64,000 nucleotides of DNA, from NCBI GenBank assembly GCA_963559605.1, contig CAUWLL010000001.1:80695-144694 (forward strand), read 5' to 3'. Positions 25,624-34,143 of this stretch are shown in pieces (position 1 is the first letter of the stretch; each line of letters starts with the position of its first letter). The position numbers and the translations under genes were made by a program. This DNA comes from Dorea_D sp963559605. Lineage in GTDB: Bacteria; Bacillota; Clostridia; Lachnospirales; Lachnospiraceae. A model generated the notes under the pieces. It saw only the letters and a list, made by a program, of their open reading frames with translations, ran no database searches and was not told the origin of the DNA.

Positions 25624-26526
25624 TTAGCCTTCGTTTCTATTTGGCACTAAGATCAATTCGCAGCTGCATTCCCGGTACTTTTCCTTTGTTTTTTCATTGA
25701 TACTTTTCAGAGCAGCGCCCAGATCCGCAACAGCCAGATTCTTTGTTTCAATTTCAAAATAAATCGCAATCCACAAATGGCGGCCCGTTTTCGTTATATC
25801 GTAAAACACCGGAAGAAATCGATAGTCTTTTAAAACGGGATTACACAATTCTTTGATCTCATCTACGAATTCTTCCTCCGGTGAAAATAAAAACACTTCT
25901 TTCACTGCGTTCCATAACACTTTAATACTTTCCGGCAGCATCATGATCATAACGACTATAGCAATAACTTGGTCAAAATAAGGCGCTATGAATGCGATCG
26001 GTGTATGTTTTAAATATAAGGAAGCAAAAAATGCAAGGGACATTCCCATACTATAGGCAATATCCAATTTCCACCCCAGCAATTCCGCCGCAACTGTGGG
26101 GGATGTCAGATTTTCATTTAACCTTTTCATTATCGCAAAAATAAGAATACTTATCACACCCAATACAAATTGGAAGATGGAAATTTGTGTATTATTTACG
26201 GCATTTCCGCCGGATAATGCCGAATCGATGATCTCTGCCAAAACTCCCATCGTGACGGACAACATCATAACACTTTTAATGATGACAAATATCGGCTCTA
26301 TTTGAAAATATCCATAAGGACGTTTTTCCGATACAGGTTTGTAAAATAACGGAGTCAAGAACAAAAGTAAGGCTATAAATACCAGCTCTGACGCATCGTA
26401 CACCGCATCCGTCAACACGGATTGAGAATGACTGTATATTGCAAAAATAAGCTCAACAACGGCAAATATAAGACCGGACACGAAAGATATTCGTAAAATT
26501 TGTTTTTCTTGTTTTTCTTTCATCAT
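25624..26526 (-). CDS. Cation diffusion facilitator (CDF) family transporter
   Basis: A 300-residue CDF protein with six predicted helices and a C-terminal cytoplasmic ferredoxin-like domain (about 205-295). These export divalent metals such as Zn, Fe or Mn by proton antiport. The TM2 metal site D40-x3-D44 (LTDAVYDASE) is intact, but the TM5 residue that is His in the usual HxxxD has become Gly (G151-WKL-D155). Substrate choice may therefore differ from the zinc-type proteins. Two adjacent Met codons could each be the start. A ZIP-family importer is encoded 2 kb upstream. Confidence 0.88.
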   Translation of the reverse strand: MMKEKQEKQILRISFVSGLIFAVVELIFAIYSHSQSVLTDAVYDASELVFIALLLFLTPLFYKPVSEKRPYGYFQIEPIFVIIKSVMMLSVTMGVLAEIIDSALSGGNAVNNTQISIFQFVLGVISILIFAIMKRLNENLTSPTVAAELLGWKLDIAYSMGMSLAFFASLYLKHTPIAFIAPYFDQVIAIVVMIMMLPESIKVLWNAVKEVFLFSPEEEFVDEIKELCNPVLKDYRFLPVFYDITKTGRHLWIAIYFEIETKNLAVADLGAALKSINEKTKEKYRECSCELILVPNRNEG

Positions 26527-26592
26527 TACAGAAAACCTCTTTCTAAAATATAAGTTGTGAACCGGAACCTTCCTTCTATAAATAACGTATTT

Positions 26593-28637
26593 TTATTCGG
26601 GAACTTCCTGTATCTCATAAATATACAACTCATGAAGCGCCCTTGTTGCGCTGATATATTTTGCCTGCCCATACAGTGGATTGCCGTCATTTCTCAACAG
26701 GGCAAATACCCGGTCGAACTCCAGTCCTTTCGCCAGATAGAACGTTGTCACCGTAAGTCCCTTTTGAAACGCCGCTGTGTCCCGGTCCATATAGTTTACG
26801 GTTAATCCCCGCAATTTCAGTAAGCGGTATACGTCATAGGCTTCCTCTTCCGACATAACAATAACCGCCCCGGTCTCATAAGCCGTCTGTCCTTCCTTAT
26901 CTTGCTCTTCCGTCTGTTTTTCAATGTGAGCCAGCGCTTCCTCTACATGTCGGCACCTTTTTTCTTCCACTTCTTTTCCATGCCGCTTCAGAAGCTCCAG
27001 ATTCTCGTCACCGCTTAACGCTCTTGCATACTCGGCGATCTCGATCGTATTTCGATAGCTTTTATTCAGGACGATCTTGCGGATTTTCTTGCCGAAGATC
27101 TTCGGCAAAAATGTAAGTACATCCTGTACCTCTACATCCAAGGTCTGCGCCCGGTCTCCCAGAATCGTCATCCGACAGGAAAAAATCTCTTCCAGGATCG
27201 TATATTGCAAGTAGGAATAATCCTGCATTTCATCGATCACCAGATGCTTGATCGACTTACGTTTTGTGCTGCCCTTCAAACGGTATTTCAAATAAAGCAT
27301 CGGAAATACATCCTCGTATTCCAGAATCCGGCGTTCCCACTCCACATCCGCAAGGGGCGGATACCCGCACTCGTCAAGCAGCCACCCGTAGATTTTATAC
27401 AGATCTTTCGTCACATACATCTTATCAAATGCCTGTTGCAGCGCCTCTTTATCTTCCTCGGAAATATTTTTCCCACGAAGCGTCTCATATTCATCAATCA
27501 AATATTCCATCACCGCATCCATTCTGCTTAGAAGCGGTCGGTTTTGGAATTTAAAATAAAAAAGTTTTACTATCTCATCTTCTGATCTGTGGATTCCCTT
27601 AAAAGAAATTCCCCGGATGTCCATCAGAGAATCTTCCAGCATTGCAAGGAAGCCTTCCATCTGTCCTACGAAAGCGGTGGACTGCTTCTCCTGATAACGG
27701 CATCTCATTTCTCCATCCCGGAACCGCATTAATTTTTCCAGATAATCATATCTGTCCTCACAGTCCTTCGCTACATCCCTAAGTTCCTTATATGCAAAAT
27801 GTCAAAACTCATTTCCCGGATATGTTCCTCTCCAAGCTCCGGTAAAATATGGGAAATGTAGTCCGAAAACACATTGTTGGGCGATAGGATCAGTATATTT
27901 GACGCTTTCAGATTTTCCCTGTCGTGGTATAAAAGATAGGCAATCCGATGAAGCGCCACAGAAGTTTTTCCACTTCCTGCCGCCCCTTGAATGACAAGTA
28001 TCCGGTCTTTTGTGTTCCGAATAATCGTATTTTGCTCTTTCTGAATGGTACGCACAATATTTTTCAACTGCACGTCTCCGTTATTTCCAAGTTCCTGTTT
28101 CAGAATCTCATCGTCGATCTTCGTATCGCTCTCAAAGGCGTAGATCAGCTTTCCGTTCCGGATCTTATATTGCCATTTGGAAGTGATCTCTCCGCCAATG
28201 ATTCCCGAAGGCGCTTCGTAGCACGCTTCGCCCTTATCATAGTCATAAAACAAAGCGCATACCGGAGCTCTCCAGTCATAAATCAATGGCTGCATCCCTG
28301 CTTTGGGCGCAAAATTCCCAATCCCGATATAAAAAATCTCCGCCTCCTCTTCCTCTTCATAGCGAAAGTCTACACGTCCGAAATAAGGAGACTTACGCAT
28401 TTTCCCAAGTCTTTGGAGCAAACGCGTTTTCTCCTGATTCGCATTCACCTGATGAAGAAGCGCCTGTTGGTTATCATAGATTTCGTAGCCATACTCGTCC
28501 ATTTCCGCATAATTTTCCCAGTAATAATCATGCATATTTTTGATTTCCTGTTGACCTGCGGATAACCCAGCTTTCAGTTCCTGTATCTTTGTCTCTATTT
28601 TTTCTGTTACATCTTGTAAAAACATTTCACTTTTCAT
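26593..28637 (-). pseudogene. helD: HelD-like RNA polymerase-recycling UvrD/Rep helicase, frameshifted
   Basis: Two frames together encode one HelD-type SF1 ATPase of about 681 residues. HelD removes and recycles RNA polymerase stalled on DNA. The first part (27771-28637) has an N-terminal coiled coil and Walker A in QGAAGSGKTSVALHRIAYLL. The second part (26593 to about 27795) has Walker B HLVIDEMQDYSYLQY and motif V TTFYLAKGLEFDRV. At 27795-27799 the coding strand has four T where five would keep the frame: MSFDI then continues, in the other frame, as FAYKELRDVAKDCEDRYDYL. As written, translation stops after LHIRNLGM. This is either a recent inactivating deletion or a homopolymer sequencing error; everything else is intact. 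Confidence 0.9.
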
Positions 28638-28664
28638 TTTTCGCTCTATCTTCTCCGCTTCTCT

Positions 28665-29438
28665 TTATCCAAGCGCCACATCTAAAATCATCATCAATAC
28701 AAATCCCACCGCAAACCCAATCGTTCCAATATTGCTGTGCGCCCCTTCTGCCGACTCCGGGATCAGCTCTTCTACGACCACATAAATCATAGCTCCTGCC
28801 GAAAATGACAGAAGATACGGAAGTACCGGTGTCAAATACGCCGCTAAAAGAAGGGTGAGCCCTCCGGCAATAGGTTCTACAATCCCGGACATTGCTCCGG
28901 CTAAAAACGCTTTACTCCTGCCACGCTCAGAACAGATCGGCAGAGACACGATGAATCCCTCCGGCAGATTTTGAAGGGCAATACCGATAGACAGGGCAAA
29001 GGCTCCCGCCATTGTCACATTTGTATTGTTCGTAAGCAGTCCCGCAAATACTGCGCCGCTTGAAATCCCTTCCGGTATGTTATGAATGGTTACTGCCAGA
29101 ATCAACATCGTAGATTTTTTCAGTGAACAGGCAGGCCCTTCACATTCCTCCGAATTCATATGCAGATGAGGGATAAGATGGTCCAGCAGTAATAGAAAAC
29201 CGATCCCCAGCACGAAACCGACCGCCGCCGGAACAAAAGCAAATTTCCCCATATGCTCCGACATATCCATCGCAGGAATAAGAAGCGACCACACAGAAGC
29301 CGCCACCATAACCCCTGCCGCGAAGCCCAGTAAGGATTTCTGAAGCAGCGGTTTTAATTCCTTTTTCACAAACAGCACACAGGCAGCACCCACAGCCGTA
29401 CCAATAAACGGAATCATGATTCCCCAGAAAATCGTCAT
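28665..29438 (-). CDS. ZIP family metal transporter (GufA-like)
   Basis: A ZIP transporter of 257 residues with eight predicted helices, importing zinc or related divalent metals into the cytoplasm. The paired metal motifs are TIHNIPEGISSG in TM4 and ALQNLPEGFIVSLP in TM5. A short His-containing loop (HLIPHLHMNSEECEG) lies between TM3 and TM4. The start is the ATG at 29438, with GGGAGG upstream; the open frame extends 22 codons further without support. It lies 27 bp upstream of the helD pseudogene. Confidence 0.92.
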   Translation of the reverse strand: MTIFWGIMIPFIGTAVGAACVLFVKKELKPLLQKSLLGFAAGVMVAASVWSLLIPAMDMSEHMGKFAFVPAAVGFVLGIGFLLLLDHLIPHLHMNSEECEGPACSLKKSTMLILAVTIHNIPEGISSGAVFAGLLTNNTNVTMAGAFALSIGIALQNLPEGFIVSLPICSERGRSKAFLAGAMSGIVEPIAGGLTLLLAAYLTPVLPYLLSFSAGAMIYVVVEELIPESAEGAHSNIGTIGFAVGFVLMMILDVALG

Positions 29439-29507
29439 ATATTCTTCCTCCCTAATGGCACTATCATACCATAATTGTTCATTTGGGTACACCCCAAAAC
29501 GCAATTA

Positions 29508-29540
29508 GGGACGTAGCCCTTTTCAAAAAGTCTACGTCCC
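29508..29540 (-). terminator. Terminator after nfnB
   Basis: A 9-bp stem (GGGACGTAG at 29508-29516 with CTACGTCCC at 29532-29540), extended by an inner AAAAG/CTTTT pairing, begins 6 bp past the nfnB stop. The sequence after the stem on the minus strand is only moderately T-rich. Confidence 0.65.
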
Positions 29541-29546
29541 CTGTTA

Positions 29547-30932
29547 TTATTTTGACAATAATTCGTGTATTCCTTTCGCTCCTGCTTTTCCGGCTCCCAT
29601 CGCCAAAATTACAGTTGCCGCGCCTGTTACAGCGTCTCCTCCTGCGAACACTGCCGCCTTTGATGTCTGTCCGTTCTCTTCTTCTGCTACGATACATTTT
29701 CTCCTGTTTGTCTCAAGACCTTTCGTAGTAGAAGCGATCAATGGATTCGGTGAAGTTCCGAGAGACATGATAACTGTATCCAGTTCGATCTCATACTCAG
29801 AACCCGGAATCTCTACCGGACGACGTCTGCCGGAAGCATCCGGCTCTCCAAGCTCCATCTTTACAACTTTCATACCTTTTACCCATCCATTTTCATCCAC
29901 AAGGATTTCCTTCGGATTGGTCAGAAGGTCGAAGATAATTCCCTCTTCTTTCGCATGGTGGACTTCTTCTACTCTGGCCGGAAGTTCTGCTTCGCTTCGA
30001 CGGTATACAATGTGTACTTCTGCACCCAGACGAAGCGCTGTTCTTGCTGCGTCCATAGCTACGTTACCGCCTCCCACAACTGCGACTTTACTGCCTGCGG
30101 CAATCGGTGTATCGTAGGAATCGTCAAACGCTTTCATCAGGTTGCTTCTGGTCAGGTACTCATTCGCGGAGAACACGCCGTTGGCAGTCTCTCCCGGAAT
30201 TCCCATAAACATAGGCAATCCTGCGCCGGAACCGATAAATACAGCCTCGAAATCCTCTTCTTCCATCAACTGGTCGATCGTGGTAGACTTTCCGATGACT
30301 ACGTTTGTCTCAAATTTTACGCCCAACTCTTTTACTTTTTCAATTTCTTTCTTTACTACTTTTTCTTTTGGCAGACGGAATTCCGGAATACCGTATACCA
30401 ATACGCCGCCCAGCTCATGAAGGGCTTCGAATACCGTTACTTCGTAACCAAGTTTTGCAAGGTCACCTGCACAGGTAAGTCCTGACGGACCGGAGCCGAT
30501 GACCGCCACCTTATGTCCGTTTGTCTTCTCTGCTTTTGCAGGTTTAATATCATGCTCCAGTGCGTAATCCGCAACGAACCTCTCCAGCTTACCGATGGAT
30601 ACCGGCTCTCCTTTGATTCCTCGGATACATTTGCATTCACACTGAGACTCCTGCGGGCAAACACGTCCGCAGATCGCCGGAAGTGCGGAGGACTCTCCGA
30701 TAACCTTGTAAGCGCCCTCAATATCTCCGTCTTTTACTTTCGAGATGAATCCCGGAATGTTGATTGATACCGGACATCCCTGAATACATTTTGCATTTTT
30801 ACAGTTCAGACAACGGGCTGCCTCTTCCATTGCTTCTTCTTTATTGTATCCGTAACAAACCTCTTCAAAGTTTGTCGCTCTTTCTTTCGCATCCTGCTCT
30901 CTTACAGGAACTCTCTTTAATACGTCTGCCAT
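29547..30932 (-). CDS. nfnB: NADH-dependent reduced ferredoxin:NADP+ oxidoreductase, large subunit (NfnB)
   Basis: This 461-residue protein has the GltD-like fold: two N-terminal [4Fe-4S] sites (C41, C44, C49, C53 and C88, C92, C98/C100/C102), an FAD motif GSGPSG (146-151) and an NADP-binding motif VGGGNVAMDAARTALRLG. Alone it would be called glutamate synthase small subunit, but the adjacent FAD/[2Fe-2S] gene shows that it is the large subunit of the bifurcating transhydrogenase NfnAB. That enzyme couples NADPH, NADH and ferredoxin pools. Its ATG overlaps the nfnA stop (TAATG), with GGAGGTG just upstream. Confidence 0.92.
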   Translation of the reverse strand: MADVLKRVPVREQDAKERATNFEEVCYGYNKEEAMEEAARCLNCKNAKCIQGCPVSINIPGFISKVKDGDIEGAYKVIGESSALPAICGRVCPQESQCECKCIRGIKGEPVSIGKLERFVADYALEHDIKPAKAEKTNGHKVAVIGSGPSGLTCAGDLAKLGYEVTVFEALHELGGVLVYGIPEFRLPKEKVVKKEIEKVKELGVKFETNVVIGKSTTIDQLMEEEDFEAVFIGSGAGLPMFMGIPGETANGVFSANEYLTRSNLMKAFDDSYDTPIAAGSKVAVVGGGNVAMDAARTALRLGAEVHIVYRRSEAELPARVEEVHHAKEEGIIFDLLTNPKEILVDENGWVKGMKVVKMELGEPDASGRRRPVEIPGSEYEIELDTVIMSLGTSPNPLIASTTKGLETNRRKCIVAEEENGQTSKAAVFAGGDAVTGAATVILAMGAGKAGAKGIHELLSK

Positions 30933-31819
30933 TACTCATCACCTCCGCAATTGCCGCATCCACCGTGATGGGTGTCGCCTTCCTGTAGTTTCAGCATTGC
31001 ACGTCCTTCTTGTGTCTTGTACATCTGCTGTCTCTTCATTGCATTATCAAAATCAACCAAATGTCCGTCAAATTCCGGTCCGTCTACGCAGGCAAATTTT
31101 ACCTCTCCGTCTACGATCACACGACAAGCGCCGCACATACCGGTTCCGTCTACCATGATCGGATTCATGCTGACAATGGTCGGAATATTGTGTTTCTTCG
31201 TTGTAAGACATGTGAATTTCATCATGATCATCGGCCCGATGGCTACACAGACATCATATTTGTTGCCTTTTTCCACCAGCTCGTCCACCATAGTCGTAAC
31301 CATACCTGCGTGTCCGTATGTACCGTCGTCTGTACATGGATAGTAGTTTCCGGAAACTGCCTCCATCTCCTTTTCCAGGATCAGAAGGTCTTTGGTCTTG
31401 GCGCCGACGATAACATCTGCATCAATCCCATGCTCTTTGAGCCATTTCACCTGTGGATATACAGGAGCGGCACCGACACCTCCTGCCACAAACAAGAACT
31501 TCTTCTTCTTTAATACTTCCAGATCCTCTTTCACGAACTCAGACTCACATCCAAGCGGTCCTGTAAAATCGCGGAAGCTGTCTCCTGCCTTTAATTCTGT
31601 CATCTTTGTTGTGGATGCTCCGACCGGCTGGAACACAATCGTAACAATTCCTGCCTCTCTGTCGTAGTCACAAATGGTGAGAGGGATTCTCTCGCCTTTT
31701 TCATCCATCTTAACGATCACAAACTGTCCCGGTTCGCAATGTCTTGCAACACGGGGCGCTTCTACGTCCATAAGATAAATGTTAGCGGCAAGTTTTTCTG
31801 CCTTCAATATCTTGTACAT
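30932..31819 (-). CDS. nfnA: NADH-dependent reduced ferredoxin:NADP+ oxidoreductase, small subunit (NfnA)
   Basis: A 295-residue ferredoxin-NADP reductase-like subunit with an FAD domain (GQFVIVKMDEKGERIPLTI), a nucleotide-binding domain (FVAGGVGAAPVYPQ) and a C-terminal [2Fe-2S] site in GMCGACRVIVDGEVKFAC. In NfnAB this subunit holds the NADH site and passes electrons to the ferredoxin-side clusters of NfnB. The extreme C-terminus has an unusual Cys/Gly tail (HHGGCGNCGG). AGGAGG precedes the ATG. A promoter with a 17-bp spacer lies 33 bp upstream. Confidence 0.93.
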   Translation of the reverse strand: MYKILKAEKLAANIYLMDVEAPRVARHCEPGQFVIVKMDEKGERIPLTICDYDREAGIVTIVFQPVGASTTKMTELKAGDSFRDFTGPLGCESEFVKEDLEVLKKKKFLFVAGGVGAAPVYPQVKWLKEHGIDADVIVGAKTKDLLILEKEMEAVSGNYYPCTDDGTYGHAGMVTTMVDELVEKGNKYDVCVAIGPMIMMKFTCLTTKKHNIPTIVSMNPIMVDGTGMCGACRVIVDGEVKFACVDGPEFDGHLVDFDNAMKRQQMYKTQEGRAMLKLQEGDTHHGGCGNCGGDE

Positions 31820-31851
31820 ATCGATTCCTCCTAATAATTAATCCTTATAAT

Positions 31852-31880
31852 ATGATAATGTATTCGGGCAAAAATATCAA
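31852..31880 (-). promoter_or_regulatory. Sigma-A-type promoter for nfnAB
   Basis: On the minus strand: TTGATA (31875-31880), 17-bp spacer, TATCAT (31852-31857), followed 33 bp later by the nfnA ATG. It lies immediately beyond the terminator hairpin of the upstream gene. Confidence 0.65.
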
Positions 31881-31890
31881 GAGAAAAAGA

Positions 31891-31909
31891 CTGTACATAA
31901 AATGTACAG
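31891..31909 (-). terminator. Terminator of the zinc-ribbon/TPR gene
   Basis: An 8-bp stem (CTGTACAT at 31891-31898 with ATGTACAG at 31902-31909) with a 3-nt loop is followed on the minus strand by TCTTTTTCTC. It lies 21 bp past the stop of the zinc-ribbon/TPR gene. Confidence 0.85.
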
Positions 31910-31930
31910 CCTCTCTAAAAATTTTCTCAA

Positions 31931-33268
31931 CTATTCCCCGGTTTCCAACATATAATTTCTTGTGGTAATACCGCTCAGACGTCCGTCCGATGTCACAAGC
32001 ACCGCCTTAAACAGCGTCTCTCCCTCCGGCATATCCACAGGTCCGGTATATTTCTTAGAAGAAGTCGTAGGATCTTCTCCCGATGTTGTATAATAAGCCT
32101 CGTATCCGTCCGGCACTTTAATCTCAATCCTGGTAGCCTCTTCATACTGTCCTGTGGACGGAGATACTGCCGGGGCTTCCTCAATAGGAAACTCTACCAT
32201 ATAGATTTTTTCCACAACAGCACTTGGAATCCCGTCATCATTGACCGCAAATACCTTGATCGTCGTCTCTCCCTCTCCAATCTGGATAGGACCTTTATAT
32301 TTCTTACTGGAAAATGTAGGATCCGAACCATCTGTCGTATAGTGCATAGTCATTCCGCCGCCGTCCAGACTTAGCTGCTGTACATCGTCAAAGGGCTCTT
32401 CCGCATCCAGACTAAACTTCGGCCTGCTCACAACATACTCGGCAAGCTCCTCCTGCACATTTTCCTCCGAATCGTCCAGAAGGATCGGAATTTTCAACGG
32501 CTGCTCCGTATCTATATAAAACTGGATACACGCTCTGTAAATGTCTGCATTTTTCCTTTGCTTTGCAATGGCGTTCTTAAAAACATTTTCTGCGCCGTTT
32601 AAATCACTCTGTATCACATAAGTCTGCGCCATTCCGGTATAGGCTTCCGGACTGCCGTCATTTTTTTTCATTGCTTTCTTAAAATAATCCTGCGCCAGAG
32701 AAAATTCTTGATTGTCAATGGCTTTATAGCCTTTGCGTACCATACCTGCATAAGAATTCTGGTAAATAAGAAAACCAACAGCTCCGAGAAAAGCAATGAT
32801 CAAGCCAAGCATGAGCAGAACTTTTCTCCGTTTCTTCTTCAGTCTGGCTCGCTTGCGCTCCCTTTGGCGTCTCAATTCTTCTTTTGTCACAGGCCCTCTG
32901 CCGTCTATATAACCGGTACGGTTCACGGAGGTTCTTCCGGTATTCATTCTTCCTGTCCCGGTGCGTCCGGTTCTTCCCGTATGCGTTCTCTCCGCTCCGG
33001 TGCGTCCGGTTCTTCCCGTATGCGTCCTTTCCGCTCCGGTCCGCCCGGTATTTCTTCGTGTCATATCTCTGCGCTGAGCCAGATGTGCGTCATCATAAAC
33101 GAGATAGTCTGTGTTGTTCGTTCCATTACCGTCGATGGAGACTTTTATCTGCTCCGTCAACATATCGTCCAACGGATTATAGTCTGGAACGATTTGAATA
33201 TCCTGACCGCACACATCACAATATAACATACCTCCCGGTATCTCATGTCCGCAGTTTCTGCACCTCAT
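31931..33268 (-). CDS. Zinc-ribbon, TPR and double chitobiase C-terminal-type domain membrane protein
   Basis: A 445-residue protein of unknown function with a readable domain order. A zinc ribbon (C3, C6, C17, C20) is followed by a low-complexity R/T/G segment (74-113) of 13-residue repeats, a basic stretch (131-149), one membrane helix (149-169), TPR-like helices (about 173-255) and two tandem beta domains (about 281-360 and 363-442). Each beta domain carries the YYTTDGSDPT-type motif of the chitobiase/beta-hexosaminidase C-terminal family (MHYTTDGSDPTFSSKKY and AYYTTSGEDPTTSSKKY). The ribbon is cytoplasmic and the rest faces out. The gene starts 7 bp after folD, so it is read with fhs-folD, though no functional link is evident. 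Confidence 0.85.
   Translation of the reverse strand: MRCRNCGHEIPGGMLYCDVCGQDIQIVPDYNPLDDMLTEQIKVSIDGNGTNNTDYLVYDDAHLAQRRDMTRRNTGRTGAERTHTGRTGRTGAERTHTGRTGRTGTGRMNTGRTSVNRTGYIDGRGPVTKEELRRQRERKRARLKKKRRKVLLMLGLIIAFLGAVGFLIYQNSYAGMVRKGYKAIDNQEFSLAQDYFKKAMKKNDGSPEAYTGMAQTYVIQSDLNGAENVFKNAIAKQRKNADIYRACIQFYIDTEQPLKIPILLDDSEENVQEELAEYVVSRPKFSLDAEEPFDDVQQLSLDGGGMTMHYTTDGSDPTFSSKKYKGPIQIGEGETTIKVFAVNDDGIPSAVVEKIYMVEFPIEEAPAVSPSTGQYEEATRIEIKVPDGYEAYYTTSGEDPTTSSKKYTGPVDMPEGETLFKAVLVTSDGRLSGITTRNYMLETGE
32958..33035. repeat. Tandem 39-bp coding repeat, two copies
   Basis: Two adjacent 39-bp units (32958-32996 and 32997-33035) differ at about two positions, and degenerate partial units flank them. Each encodes the 13 residues RTGAERTHTGRTG on the minus strand. 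The unit length preserves the reading frame, so copy number can change without disrupting the gene. Confidence 0.85.
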
Positions 33269-33275
33269 TGCTACC

Positions 33276-34121
33276 CTAAACCTCCTGTTTCACAGCCGCT
33301 TTCAAACAGTTATACATTAACATTGCAACCGTCATCATACCGACTCCACCCGGAACCGGCGTGATCGCTGCCGCCTTTTCTTTTACATCCTCAAAATCCA
33401 CGTCACCGCAAAGCTTATTCCCTTCATTTCTGTGGATTCCCACATCAATGATCACCGCGCCGTCTTTGATATATTCTTTCGTGATAAACTTCGGTTTTCC
33501 CACAGCCACCACTAAAATATCTGCTCTCTTTGTAATTTCTTTCAAATCCTTTGTTTTGGAATGTGCAAATGTTACTGTACCATTTTCCGCCAATAAAAGC
33601 AAGCCCATAGGTTTTCCAACATTATTGCTTCTTCCCACGACCACGCATTCTTTTCCGGCAATGGTGATGCCGGAACGCTTGAGCATCTCAATGACTCCTG
33701 CCGGAGTACAGGGCACAAGCCCGTCTTCTCCGATAAACAGCTTTCCTGTATTTTCCGGATGGAAGCCATCTACGTCTTTTTCGGGACGGATGGCTTTCAC
33801 CACAGAAGCCTCATCCATATGCTTCGGGAGGGGAAGCTGTACCAAAATCCCATGGACATCCGGATTCTCGTTTAATTCTTCCACAAGATCTAGCAGCTCT
33901 TCCTGCGTTGCAGAAACCGGAAGATTGTAATTGAGTGACTCAATCCCTGTATACGCGCAGGCTTTGTGCTTGTTCCGCACATAGACAGAGGATGCCGGAT
34001 CCTCACCCACCTGCACGACGGCAAGGCAGACCGCCTTTCCATCCGCCTTTCGCTTTGCCACCTGCTCTTTTACTTCTTCTTTGATTTGTCCTGAGATTAC
34101 TTTTCCGTCTATCAACTGCAT
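33276..34121 (-). CDS. folD: Methylenetetrahydrofolate dehydrogenase / methenyl-THF cyclohydrolase
   Basis: FolD interconverts methylene-, methenyl- and 10-formyl-THF in two NADP-linked steps. The 281-residue product has the catalytic YxxxK in VYVRNKHKA, the VQLPLPKH segment, the dinucleotide motif VVVGRSNNVGKP and the C-terminal ITPVPGGVGMMTVAML. The ATG at 34121 has GGGAGG upstream; the frame is open for 20 codons before it. It follows fhs by 22 bp, and FolD uses the 10-formyl-THF made by Fhs. Confidence 0.97.
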   Translation of the reverse strand: MQLIDGKVISGQIKEEVKEQVAKRKADGKAVCLAVVQVGEDPASSVYVRNKHKACAYTGIESLNYNLPVSATQEELLDLVEELNENPDVHGILVQLPLPKHMDEASVVKAIRPEKDVDGFHPENTGKLFIGEDGLVPCTPAGVIEMLKRSGITIAGKECVVVGRSNNVGKPMGLLLLAENGTVTFAHSKTKDLKEITKRADILVVAVGKPKFITKEYIKDGAVIIDVGIHRNEGNKLCGDVDFEDVKEKAAAITPVPGGVGMMTVAMLMYNCLKAAVKQEV

Positions 34122-34143
34122 CTGTCTGCCTCCCTCAAAGCAT

